Virus record (IMG/VR): IMGVR_UViG_3300025154_000142
Coordinates: 1-48,969 of that record
DNA length: 48,969 bases
Direction: 5' to 3' (one strand)
Source: a virus
The notes under the pieces are model-generated. The model was not told where the DNA came from and searched no databases. It saw only the letters and a program-made list of their open reading frames with translations. The translations under genes were made by a program, and so were the position numbers. Positions 15,033 through 23,015 of this stretch are shown in pieces (position 1 is the stretch's first letter; every line of letters begins with the position of its first letter).

Positions 15033-16112
15033 ATGAGTAAATACGAAGGATTCGTGGAGAAGGGCGGGGCGTCGGTACTAATCGATGGGCAATGGGGTTC
15101 CACGGGGAAGGGGCTGGCTGCGGCAGCCATAGCCGTGGACAATGCCGGAAAAATCAGGGTGGCTACCACCAATGCCAGTTCCAACGCCGGGCACACGACG
15201 GTGAAGGAGAACAAAAAGTTCGTGTGCTTCCACTTGCCCACCAGCGGGGTGATGGACGCAAAAGCGATAATTTATCTTAACGCGGGGTCCATCATCGATC
15301 CAAAGGTCTTAATGGACGAGATGAAGACATTGGGAGTGGACAAGGAGCGGGTGGTGGTGCACCCTCGGGCAGCGGTGATTACGCAGGAATGCAAGGAAGA
15401 AGAAGCAGACATAAACTCTTCTGCCACGAAATTGGCCTCCACCCAAAAGGGTGTCGGGGCCGCACTCTCAAGGAAAGTCAAGCGCATGCCGGGAGCCACC
15501 GTGGGGGAAAACGAACGCATGCGGGATGAGTTTGGTGGCAGGATAAGGACCATGAATCTAAACACCATGATGGCGGCGGGGGCCTCCGTAATGGTAGAGA
15601 TTCCCCAGGGCTTCGGCCTGGGCCTGAACAGTGGGACGGCGTACCCCTACTGCACTTCGAGAGAGGTCAGCGTTCAGCAAGGACTCTCTGACGCGGGCAT
15701 CCACCCGAAATTCCTCCTCAATACTCTGATGGTTCTCAGAACCTACCCCATCAGAGTAGGAAACATCATGAACGATAAGGAGATGGTGGGATTCAGTGGC
15801 CCCCACTACCCGGACCAAAAGGAAATCCGGTGGGAGGAAATAGGGGTTAGCCCCGAGATGACCACCGTAACAGGCCGCGTTAGAAGAGTATTCACTTTCT
15901 CGTTGAGGCAATATTTGGATGCATACTATCACAACTACCCTACACACGTCTTTCTCAACTTCGTGAATTATCTAAAATCACGCGAAGAATTTCTAAGCCT
16001 TCTAGGGCTGATACAGTCCATAAGAGTTCTCCCTATTTCATACGGCCTGGGACCGCAGGTGAAGGACATCGAACATGATACGGCGGCTGTGGTAAGAAAG
16101 ATGGGGTGGTAA
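15033..16112 (+). CDS. purZ: PurZ, deoxy-succinyladenylate-type synthetase for 2-aminoadenine
   Basis: ATG 15033 follows AAAGGAGAAGG; 359 residues, shorter than PurA (about 430). The P-loop-like G-Q-W-G-S23-T-G-K-G keeps the PurA frame but has Ser23 where PurA has its catalytic Asp (Asp13 in E. coli), the hallmark of PurZ. His54 in NAGHTTV matches catalytic His41. Later matches are KGVGAALSRK, EIPQGFGLGL and TYPIRVGN. The C-terminal region is shorter than PurA. PurZ joins dGMP to aspartate to give dSMP, which host PurB converts to dZMP. Neighbours (MazG, HD phosphohydrolase, DpoZ) confirm it. A host-type PurA is unlikely given Ser23. Confidence 0.93.
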   Translation: MSKYEGFVEKGGASVLIDGQWGSTGKGLAAAAIAVDNAGKIRVATTNASSNAGHTTVKENKKFVCFHLPTSGVMDAKAIIYLNAGSIIDPKVLMDEMKTLGVDKERVVVHPRAAVITQECKEEEADINSSATKLASTQKGVGAALSRKVKRMPGATVGENERMRDEFGGRIRTMNLNTMMAAGASVMVEIPQGFGLGLNSGTAYPYCTSREVSVQQGLSDAGIHPKFLLNTLMVLRTYPIRVGNIMNDKEMVGFSGPHYPDQKEIRWEEIGVSPEMTTVTGRVRRVFTFSLRQYLDAYYHNYPTHVFLNFVNYLKSREEFLSLLGLIQSIRVLPISYGLGPQVKDIEHDTAAVVRKMGW

Positions 16113-16481
16113 ATGATGCCTGATCATCTCGCTCCTCCCAATCTCCCGCCGCACCACCGCCTCCCGCCGCGCCACCGCCTCCACTCCTCTAATAGGGGAG
16201 AGCTAGCCAAGGAGTATAACGCTGAGATACGGGTATTTGTAGATGCTATGCGGTATAAGCTTCACGTGAACCGGCATAAGGGGAAGTGGATAGATAAGCC
16301 CTTAGTTCCGGCGGTAGAGGCGCTCCATAAGGAGGTACAGGAGCTACATGACGCTTTGGGCCGGGACAACGTGTTTGAGATATTGCAGGAGGCCGCTGAC
16401 GTAGCAAATATGGCCATGATCGTTTTCAACATACGGATGTATCTCGCGGCGAAGGAGTCTCTAGGTGAGCCTATTCAATAG
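16113..16481 (+). CDS. mazZ: MazG-like nucleotide pyrophosphohydrolase, MazZ type
   Basis: The frame begins at ATG 16113 (or 16116), directly after the purZ stop; no other start lies before the fold. 122 residues. Helix 1 is AEIRVFVDAMRYKL; metal ligands are E74-x2-E77 (EVQEL) and E93-x2-D96 (EAADVAN), as in all-alpha NTP pyrophosphatases. In Z-phages MazZ turns (d)GTP into (d)GMP to feed PurZ. Odd: residues 11-24 are a His/Pro/Arg run (PPHHRLPPRHRLH) encoded by a 40-base block identical to part of the tape-measure gene. The core fold starts near residue 30. Confidence 0.85.
   Translation: MMPDHLAPPNLPPHHRLPPRHRLHSSNRGELAKEYNAEIRVFVDAMRYKLHVNRHKGKWIDKPLVPAVEALHKEVQELHDALGRDNVFEILQEAADVANMAMIVFNIRMYLAAKESLGEPIQ
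16143..16182 (+). repeat. 40-bp exact repeat, copy 1 (mazZ 5' end)
   Basis: Identical over 40 bases to 27922-27961 and in the same orientation on this strand. It holds two near-copies of an 18-base unit (CTCCCGCCGCRCCACCGC). Here it is read as His/Arg/Pro; in the tape-measure gene the other strand is read as Gly/Ala. Confidence 0.95.
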
Positions 16482-17064
16482 GGCGGTACGGGACCAGCGG
16501 TGGGTGAACCGTTGGGGGACCATTAGGAGGTTGAAGGAACAGAGCATAGCCGAGCATCAGTACTTCGTAGCACTCTACTTCCTACAGATATGCCGTGATC
16601 TCGAAATTTCTTATGTGCAGGACGCCTGGGGTGTGGCCATGTGGAAGGTGTTGACCCACGACCTCCCTGAAATAATTACGTCCGATACCCCTGGACCGGT
16701 AAAGAGGGCCCTAAACGCGGAGGGAATAAGTGCCTGGGTGGAGGATCAGTTATCAAACCGTATACCGAATTGGAAGCCCCCCTCAAACGTGACCGTTAGG
16801 GAAGATGAGGAGATGGACGCCATAATGAAGGTGGCGGATGATTTTGAGGCTGCGATGTATATAATGGATGAGGCGTCTATGGGAAACAAAAACGTCAAGG
16901 ACGTTCAGGAGTACGTCCGCAGAAAATTGAGTAAGTCCCTAAGGGCCTTAATTAGGGTGCTCCCGGACAGGGAAGAAAAAATCCTTTCCATGGAGAGCCA
17001 CATGAATGGGCAGTTGGGGTCCAACCTCAGTGGTGAGTACCCGGCGATGGATGAAGACAGATGA
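16465..17064 (+). CDS. datZ: HD-domain phosphohydrolase, DatZ type dATPase
   Basis: GTG 16465 is 7 bases after AAGGAG, inside the end of mazZ; 199 residues. It has the YfbR-like HD fold: W17 near the base site, H31 in AEHQYF, H65-D66 in THDLPEIITSDTPGPVK and D125 in VADDFEA, the four usual metal ligands. YfbR cleaves dNMPs; the Z-phage relative DatZ removes triphosphate from dATP so that adenine is kept out of the genome. Position directly after purZ and mazZ favours DatZ. Motifs alone do not separate a 5'-nucleotidase from a triphosphohydrolase. Confidence 0.87.
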   Translation: MSLFNRAVRDQRWVNRWGTIRRLKEQSIAEHQYFVALYFLQICRDLEISYVQDAWGVAMWKVLTHDLPEIITSDTPGPVKRALNAEGISAWVEDQLSNRIPNWKPPSNVTVREDEEMDAIMKVADDFEAAMYIMDEASMGNKNVKDVQEYVRRKLSKSLRALIRVLPDREEKILSMESHMNGQLGSNLSGEYPAMDEDR

Positions 17065-18494
17065 ACGCAGATGAACGCAGTTGGTTTCTAAAGGGCAAAC
17101 CCCACGCCGTACAGATGAGAGCACTGGAACTGTCGAATCGGCGAAAAGGTTTCTTACATTTCGAAGAACAAGGGTTAGGAAAGACAGCCATAGTCTTGGC
17201 AGAATATGCGGATTTCGTTAACGAAGGGCTGATAGATGGTATGGTAGTTGTGTGCCCTAATTCTCTCAAAATTAATTGGTTTAAGGAGGCGGATAAATGG
17301 GGTGCGAAATATAAAACTAGAATCGTGCTTCCAGAGGACATAAAAAGTCTTGACCTGAACAAAATGAAACCGCCTTTCATCATAACAATAAACTATGAAT
17401 CAATACGAAAGGGGACGCGGGGGCTGGAGGCCCTAAACGCTATAATGAAGGGGCGGAGGAGTATGGTGGCGGCTGACGAGAGTATAAATATAAAAAATCC
17501 CCACTCTAATCAGACCTTCGAGGCCCTGCAACTTTCAAAGGGGGCCGCGTTTACAAGGTCCATGAGCGGGGCCCCCATAAGCCAAGGTCCCCACGATTTG
17601 TGGGCGCAAGGAAGGTTCGTAGGTCTATATAATGGAATCAGAGCCACGCAATTTAAATTGCGGTATTGTAGAATGGGGGGGTTTCAAGGTAGGCAAGTGG
17701 TAGGAGTCAAAGAAGATTTGGTGGAGGAGTTGTGGCGCACCGTCGACGAAAATGGGTTCCGAGCCCTTAAGGAAGAATGGACGGACCTGCCCGAAAAGAT
17801 ATACGCCCTTCCTAGAATGATCACCATGACGAAGGAACAGAGAAGGATGTATCTAGAAATGAAGGAGGAGTTTATAACTTATTTAGACGAGACCGATGAA
17901 GGCTCCTTCGTGGAAGCGCAAATGACCATGACGAAGCTCATGAAACTTCACCAAATATCCTCCGGCATAATAATTGACAATGAAGGACTGGAGCACTTTA
18001 TCATACCCACGGAAGAGAATCCTAAGATGCAAGAAGTGTTGCGCGCTTTGCAGGAAACCAGGGGTAAGGTATTGATTTTTACGCACTTTAGGCTGTCCAC
18101 CAAGGCCGTGTTCGAATATTTGGGGAAGAGAGGATATGAACCCGTCCTCCTAGAAGGCGGCATGAAGGTTCAGGAGGTGGAGAATAGAAAGGAAATATTT
18201 AACGACGACTCCAAATGCCGCGTAGCGGTGCTCCAGGCGCAATCGCACATGTATGGGCATACTCTCCTAGGGGGGAAAGGAGAGGATAGATGCTCCACGT
18301 CCTTCTATTATGAGGTTGATTATAATCTAAATACTCGGGTGCAGACGGAGGACCGGAACCACCGGTACGGTCAAGATAAGGCCGTGGTTTATGTGGATTT
18401 CATAGCATCAGAGATAGAAGAGATCGCTGTGACGGCCCTGCAACGCAAGAAGAACGTCGCTAAGCTGATATTAGACACGTTTAAAGGCCGTTGA
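17061..18494 (+). CDS. SNF2-like SF2 helicase/translocase
   Basis: ATG 17061 overlaps the datZ stop; 477 residues. Motif I EEQGLGKT, motif II DESI (where SNF2 proteins have DEAH), motif III region SGAPIS, and C-terminal LIFTHF and QTEDRNHRYGQ (motif VI, as in SNF2). It probably moves on duplex DNA, for replication or recombination. A 10-base direct repeat (ATGAACGCAG at 17061-17080) covers the start; only the first ATG is in frame. Its end overlaps the opposed lysozyme gene by 14 bases, with no terminator between them. Confidence 0.88.
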   Translation: MNADERSWFLKGKPHAVQMRALELSNRRKGFLHFEEQGLGKTAIVLAEYADFVNEGLIDGMVVVCPNSLKINWFKEADKWGAKYKTRIVLPEDIKSLDLNKMKPPFIITINYESIRKGTRGLEALNAIMKGRRSMVAADESINIKNPHSNQTFEALQLSKGAAFTRSMSGAPISQGPHDLWAQGRFVGLYNGIRATQFKLRYCRMGGFQGRQVVGVKEDLVEELWRTVDENGFRALKEEWTDLPEKIYALPRMITMTKEQRRMYLEMKEEFITYLDETDEGSFVEAQMTMTKLMKLHQISSGIIIDNEGLEHFIIPTEENPKMQEVLRALQETRGKVLIFTHFRLSTKAVFEYLGKRGYEPVLLEGGMKVQEVENRKEIFNDDSKCRVAVLQAQSHMYGHTLLGGKGEDRCSTSFYYEVDYNLNTRVQTEDRNHRYGQDKAVVYVDFIASEIEEIAVTALQRKKNVAKLILDTFKGR

Positions 18495-18930
18495 CATACA
18501 TTCTCCTTTCGTCCTCTCGGCGTATTACCAGACCGCGAAGCTTTACGCCCCCGCTAAATACCCACTTTCCAAATTCCTCAGCCGCCCCTCCATGATCTCC
18601 GGCGTTTACCTTTCGTCGAAGGGTAGAGGCTTGAAGTTTTCCACCCCCTAGATTAAACGTAAATGACACCAATGCCGCATACTGTCCATCCGTTAAAGGG
18701 ACGAGGATGAGATTGAGCACGGAGCGAGCGGCCACCGAGACGTTCCTAAGGAATAGTTCCTCTGCTTCCTTCGTGGATATGAGGGGAGGCTGAGGGGCCG
18801 AGCGGTCCCTGGTGATGAGATTGCCCGTATCGTTGGTCCAAAACCCGGCCGGGCACCGGTATGCCTCAAGAGAGAACCCCTCGTGGTGGCGTATGAGGCG
18901 GAGTCCCTCTGGATGCACTTCTCGGATCAT
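18481..18930 (-). CDS. Endolysin, GH24 lysozyme family
   Basis: 149 residues, the size of T4-type lysozymes. The catalytic spacing E17-x8-C26-x5-T32 matches Glu11, Asp20 and Thr26 of T4 lysozyme, with Cys at the Asp position. The following segment reads NDTGNLI where most members have IGYGHT. DGQYAALVSFTFNLGGG and the C-terminal VKLRGLVIRREDERRMY are typical. No signal peptide or N-terminal anchor, so release probably depends on a holin from the genes just upstream. It cleaves peptidoglycan at the end of infection. Confidence 0.87.
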   Translation of the reverse strand: MIREVHPEGLRLIRHHEGFSLEAYRCPAGFWTNDTGNLITRDRSAPQPPLISTKEAEELFLRNVSVAARSVLNLILVPLTDGQYAALVSFTFNLGGGKLQASTLRRKVNAGDHGGAAEEFGKWVFSGGVKLRGLVIRREDERRMYVNGL

Positions 18931-19487
18931 TTGCTGTTCTCGCGCTTCTTAACCCTCCATCCGAACCAATACCCTAGGATACCGTCCAGAAGTATCCAGT
19001 CATGCTCATTCCATAGTTGTACAAACACCCCTGCGGAGGTGATCCCACCACCGGCCACGAGCACTTTGAAAAGGGCAACCTTATAACCGATGTAGAAAAT
19101 CACCAGGGCGTAGGTAACGCCGGGACGGACGAAGGCCACAAGGAAGTCTAAGAGCCCGAAGAGGTAGATCAAAGGGGCCATGGCCCACGATGGAAATCCC
19201 GAGTCTTTCAGGCCGTCTAGCAAGGTGACCCCCATCGTGGGCTGTTTTTCCCCCGCCCGCTGCGCCGCGACGAATGCTGCTGTGTCGCCCTTTTCACGGA
19301 TTTCCTGTGCTTTCCACGTAGTGGCTTCCTTGGCCCACTTTACTTGGGCATCGAGCATGGCGATCTCGTGGGCGTTGTCTTGCCTCTTCTTGAAGAACCC
19401 GATTATGTCGGGGACGAAGTTTGCCCCGAACCCGAGCAGGGTGCTGGCAAGTTGCGCAATAATTCCGATAAGCGATACTGCGCCCAT
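18927..19487 (-). CDS. Multi-pass membrane protein of the lysis region
   Basis: 186 residues, overlapping the lysozyme start by 4 bases. Hydrophobic segment near residues 5-25, a charged helical stretch (QDNAHEIAMLDAQVKWAKEATTWKAQEIREKG is split over residues 36-66), then two or three membrane segments (about 100-118, 125-142, 143-160). I recall similar proteins of unknown role beside phage lysis genes. It may be a holin partner or envelope protein. Confidence 0.65.
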   Translation of the reverse strand: MGAVSLIGIIAQLASTLLGFGANFVPDIIGFFKKRQDNAHEIAMLDAQVKWAKEATTWKAQEIREKGDTAAFVAAQRAGEKQPTMGVTLLDGLKDSGFPSWAMAPLIYLFGLLDFLVAFVRPGVTYALVIFYIGYKVALFKVLVAGGGITSAGVFVQLWNEHDWILLDGILGYWFGWRVKKRENSK

Positions 19488-19508
19488 GGCCTACCTCCAG
19501 TTAGCGTC

Positions 19509-19823
19509 TTAGCGGCGTCGAAAGGACCACAATACCACCCCCCCGCCTGCGAACAGCATCAACCGGAAGAAAGTAGCAGCGGTCCTAATGGTTCCCCCTC
19601 CGCTATATAGAAGATATAGGTCGGAAACCGTGAGAAGCAACATCCCCAGGAAGAACAACGTGAAGAATTGGGACGTGCTGGCGAAAACCCTAGCTAGCCA
19701 GGTAGACCCATTGGCCATGGTCCTTAGCTTGTGATATTCCCAGGCCAAGAGGGCGAAGACCAGAGTACCTCCTATGGCCATGAACATTCTAAAAGCTATT
19801 ATCCAGAAGTCTTTATTTCTCAC
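19509..19823 (-). CDS. Holin candidate
   Basis: 104 residues with three hydrophobic segments (about 8-26, 48-68, 82-99) and a basic C-terminus (WSFRRR), the size and layout of class I holins. It lies two genes upstream of the endolysin in the same transcript. Holins form membrane holes that let endolysin reach the wall. No sequence motif proves it; the neighbouring membrane genes are alternatives. Confidence 0.5.
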   Translation of the reverse strand: MRNKDFWIIAFRMFMAIGGTLVFALLAWEYHKLRTMANGSTWLARVFASTSQFFTLFFLGMLLLTVSDLYLLYSGGGTIRTAATFFRLMLFAGGGVVLWSFRRR

Positions 19824-20175
19824 GCCTAGTCACCTCCATTAAGACGGCGGTGAGCGCCTTCTGCCTCTCCACCTCCGCCGCCGTCAGACGGTCATGAATG
19901 TCGTTTAATCCTTGGAGCATGGTCCGGGTACTCTCTTCCATGTAAGACCTTTGCGACTCAAGGCACGTAACCAACTTACCGTTCGTATTGGAGTTTTCTT
20001 TAACTATCTGTACCCAATCGCCAACTCGGTCCTGCGACGACCGGCGCTCCTTTAGAAATAATTTATACAGCGCATATCCGGCTCCGAGCACCATAAACCC
20101 AGAGAGAATGGAAAAGGCGAACCAAGGCCCCTGGTTTATGAAAGCTGCCAGTACCTTAGAGAAGAAATCCCACAT
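19813..20175 (-). CDS. Single-pass membrane protein with coiled coil, spanin-like layout
   Basis: 120 residues: an N-terminal membrane segment (about residues 17-38), basic residues after it, then a long helical region with heptad-like spacing (MLQGLNDIHDRLTAAEVE). This fits an inner-membrane spanin or a membrane-bound accessory to the tail or holin. No lipoprotein partner with a lipobox was seen nearby, which weakens the spanin reading. Overlaps the holin candidate by 11 bases. Confidence 0.5.
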   Translation of the reverse strand: MWDFFSKVLAAFINQGPWFAFSILSGFMVLGAGYALYKLFLKERRSSQDRVGDWVQIVKENSNTNGKLVTCLESQRSYMEESTRTMLQGLNDIHDRLTAAEVERQKALTAVLMEVTRREK

Positions 20176-20187
20176 GGCTGCCCTCTG

Positions 20188-20499
20188 TTAAAGAGTCTTC
20201 CAAATAGCCTTCGCGCGAGATGCTAATTTCACTACATCCAAAACCGGAAACTGCTCTTTTAGAGCCAACGCAAACGAGGTCAGGGCCTTTGTATTAACTT
20301 CTTGGCCTGCTGTCGCGTCAAGTTTTTCCTCCGCCGTAGGCTCCGGATCGGCGCCCTCCACAACAAGCCCTTCCGCGATGGCCTTCTGAAGATACGGCCA
20401 ATGCGGAGAGCCTTCGGGAACGCTCATCGTCACACCGTCCACCACGGCTCGGCAGAGGGTGTGGTTCGCGTCCTGCCACTTCGCCTGGGTAATTTTCAT
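20188..20499 (-). CDS. Small protein after the tail fibre, possible fibre chaperone
   Basis: 103 residues, overlapping the fibre gene's end by 4 bases. The first 45 residues look like the short N-terminal module common to small proteins after fibre genes (MKITQAKWQDANHTLC, then VPEGSPHWPYLQKAIAEG). The rest is alanine-rich and helical. Fibre-assembly chaperones often sit in this place, but the assignment is by position only. Confidence 0.5.
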   Translation of the reverse strand: MKITQAKWQDANHTLCRAVVDGVTMSVPEGSPHWPYLQKAIAEGLVVEGADPEPTAEEKLDATAGQEVNTKALTSFALALKEQFPVLDVVKLASRAKAIWKTL

Positions 20500-22196
20500 A
20501 GGAGCCTCGCGTCGGCGGTGTAGTGGAAGGACTTTGTTTCATCCGCAGCCCCCGACGTAGCAAACTGATTAACGAATCCATTCTGCCCTATTCGCGCTGG
20601 CGTAGCATCAAAGTCAGCACTACTAGATTCATCGCGATATTTTCCGCTAGCCCCTGTTCGACTGTAAGATATAACCGTCGGTGTAGTTCTCATCGGAATG
20701 CCAAATCGAACAAAGAATTCTCCACTCATTATCGGGTCAACCATTTCCACAACACCAACCTGCGTAGAAGTCCCTGCCGCCGTTGCATCGTTGTAGCTCT
20801 GCTGCCAGTACCGCTGGCACATTACCCGGGTCAGTGCCACCGGCATTCGTTCGAAATCCGTCCGCTCGGAGCCCTTCTCAAGCTGGACTTCACCAATGTA
20901 GACGTTTTTCGTGGTAACAGCTCCAACCTCAGCCTTGATCTCAAGTTCAACGCCGTTTGAAGCGTTGCCCATCGCCACAGTAAAAGTAAGCCGAGTACTG
21001 GTTGCCGTGACAACCGCCGTGGCTCCACTGTTTCCAATTTCAGTTACTGCCGAAAAGTTGTTGCTTACATTTGCCTTACGGACGTAGAGGGTGAAGTTGA
21101 CATTCGAGCCCACGTCATGTTTAACTAGGCAAGAGAAAGTACATGTAGCGTTTTTGAGACTGTAACAATCCTGAGCTTCGATTCTTCCCCTAAGATAAAT
21201 GATGCCAGAGCCAGTAAGCGTAATGCTTGAAAAGTGAAAAGCGTACTGGTCCGTTGTCCCAACTACGCCAGTAGTTCTGGAAAACGTGCCTGCACTTACC
21301 GCCGTCCCGGTAGCCATTCCCATGAACATGTCGGGGCCTTGGCCATACACATCCTTAACAAGGGTATAGGCCCCCACCTGCATCACGTCGGCGGCGCCGT
21401 TGATGACGAAGTTCTTGCGGGCGAGACCAAGGGAAGCTATTGTTTCTGTGGGCTTGTGAGTACCAGCAGCATTGTGCTCCTTAAGTATGTTTGATTCGCG
21501 CCATCCGCACATCACAACGCCAACTTGATTCGTTAGGCCAGCCGTCTTGACAACGTAACCAATTACAAAATCTCCAGTAACTGCTGTCTTAACTTTCCCG
21601 GCCGTCCCTGAGGCCGATACGCCTTCACCGATGACCGGGGTGCCCACGCAGTTCACTACAACATACCCCAATGAGACGAGAAGGTCATATGCGGCGTTGT
21701 CCGACCCCCAGGCCGAGACGCTGTATTTATTGTGGGTGCCTTCGTCCCCCGCCACGGTCTTCATGAAACTGTTCTCAGGAGAGTCCACCTTCACCAATTC
21801 CCCAGCTGCCACCGCCGATCCATTATCGTTCAGGGCCAAACGGGGGCTGACGCCGGACATTAACCTCATCCATTGTGCCGGGGGGAACCCGAGGATTACG
21901 GTCTTTACCGTTGACAGCCAGCTGACGGCGTTGTTGCTGTTGGAGGACTCGACTATCCTTTCCCGGGTCAAGGTATCCACCACGTCATCCGTGAGGGTGC
22001 CGTATCCGATTTCATAGTCGATTCCATCGGTAACGTGATATGGTACCATCAACCATGGGCCGCTTCCACCCATGGTGGCGATGAGGGCTGAGGCCAGAGT
22101 GATGTAGGAAGTACTGACGATTCCATCCAAACTATACGTACCGGGCCCGGACGTGGAGGTCTTTTCCCGGGCCTTGTTCCCTACGGATAAGTACAT
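20496..22196 (-). CDS. Tail fibre or receptor-binding protein
   Basis: 566 residues, rich in Thr, Ser, Val and Gly. Residues 15-105 (YSLDGIVST ... YEIGYGTLTDD ... RERIVESSNSNNAVSW ... ILGFPPA) match the N-terminus of the protein at 24749, so it is probably the tail-attachment module. A beta-rich centre includes a carbohydrate-binding-like stretch (ITLTGSGIIYLRGRIEAQD to YIGEVQLEKGS, then DFERMPVALTRVMCQRYW), typical of fibre tips. It likely recognises the host receptor. Confidence 0.78.
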   Translation of the reverse strand: MYLSVGNKAREKTSTSGPGTYSLDGIVSTSYITLASALIATMGGSGPWLMVPYHVTDGIDYEIGYGTLTDDVVDTLTRERIVESSNSNNAVSWLSTVKTVILGFPPAQWMRLMSGVSPRLALNDNGSAVAAGELVKVDSPENSFMKTVAGDEGTHNKYSVSAWGSDNAAYDLLVSLGYVVVNCVGTPVIGEGVSASGTAGKVKTAVTGDFVIGYVVKTAGLTNQVGVVMCGWRESNILKEHNAAGTHKPTETIASLGLARKNFVINGAADVMQVGAYTLVKDVYGQGPDMFMGMATGTAVSAGTFSRTTGVVGTTDQYAFHFSSITLTGSGIIYLRGRIEAQDCYSLKNATCTFSCLVKHDVGSNVNFTLYVRKANVSNNFSAVTEIGNSGATAVVTATSTRLTFTVAMGNASNGVELEIKAEVGAVTTKNVYIGEVQLEKGSERTDFERMPVALTRVMCQRYWQQSYNDATAAGTSTQVGVVEMVDPIMSGEFFVRFGIPMRTTPTVISYSRTGASGKYRDESSSADFDATPARIGQNGFVNQFATSGAADETKSFHYTADARLL

Positions 22197-22208
22197 TTTG
22201 AACCCCTC

Positions 22209-23015
22209 CTACAAGATTTCCTCTATTTCAAATTTTTTTTCATACTGTTCGAATACGGGGTTATTGATTTCCCCCTTTATGTTCATAAGCCCGTAATAAG
22301 CCCAATCCATGATCCTGTCGCCGTTCTCAACGTCAAAGTGCACCAACACGTCCCTAGAGTTTCCCCTGAGCCTCTCTATCTTGTGCACGTTACCGTACAT
22401 TTCATCTTCCGACAGGAAGGGTAGGGTAAAATTATGGACCCTGGAAACCTTCCTTGAGGCGCTAAACGTGTTGGACCCCGAAGTCTGGGACCTGGAGGAG
22501 TTCTCCCTGATCCCAGTCCCCCAACCGTATGCGGCGTTTATGGTGGGAACGAAGGCGTTGGAAAGGTAAAGCCTACCGGCTTGGAAATACCCTGCGGGGT
22601 TAGAGAGGTCGGAAACGTCTATTCTCCACCATTGGTACGTCTTAGGGAGGTTACCAAACCACATGAACGAGTGATACTTCTCCCACCCGTCGTCGTCTAA
22701 CCCTGACTTCCCCCACATGTCAACCAGTCCACTGTCGTATCCTGGGGCGGCGGTGAGGTTCGCTTCGGAGGTCGCAGCCCTCACCCTCCATTGGGAGGCG
22801 CTGGTGCCGTTATGAAACATGAGGGCTGCCAGATTTATAGTCTTTGCAGCCAAGAGATCCTCGACCACGTAAACGTTGTTCAGATCCACCGCCCTGAGAA
22901 CATCCGTGGGTTGTATCTTTAGCAAGTTTTCCGCATTCATATCGGCGGTCTGGGACCCGGCGGTGATTACTCCCAAATCCGAGAATATAGGGGTCGCTAT
23001 CAGAATGTTGCTCAT
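22209..23015 (-). CDS. Distal tail protein
   Basis: 268 residues, overlapping the hub gene by 4 bases. The sequence is rich in aromatics and beta strands, with NLAALMFHNGTSASQWRVRA early and a C-terminal part resembling siphophage tail proteins that follow the hub (VHKIERLRG, DRIMDWAYYGLM). Likely part of the tail tip between the hub and the fibre. Exact family not identified. Confidence 0.6.
   Translation of the reverse strand: MSNILIATPIFSDLGVITAGSQTADMNAENLLKIQPTDVLRAVDLNNVYVVEDLLAAKTINLAALMFHNGTSASQWRVRAATSEANLTAAPGYDSGLVDMWGKSGLDDDGWEKYHSFMWFGNLPKTYQWWRIDVSDLSNPAGYFQAGRLYLSNAFVPTINAAYGWGTGIRENSSRSQTSGSNTFSASRKVSRVHNFTLPFLSEDEMYGNVHKIERLRGNSRDVLVHFDVENGDRIMDWAYYGLMNIKGEINNPVFEQYEKKFEIEEIL

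Noticed and set aside
15033-16112. Ordinary PurA for purine salvage
   Set aside because: Ser replaces the catalytic Asp, the protein is short, and the neighbours are DatZ, MazZ and DpoZ types.
18481-18494. Bidirectional terminator between the opposed transcripts
   Set aside because: The two genes overlap by 14 bases there, and no stem followed by a T-run is visible on either side.
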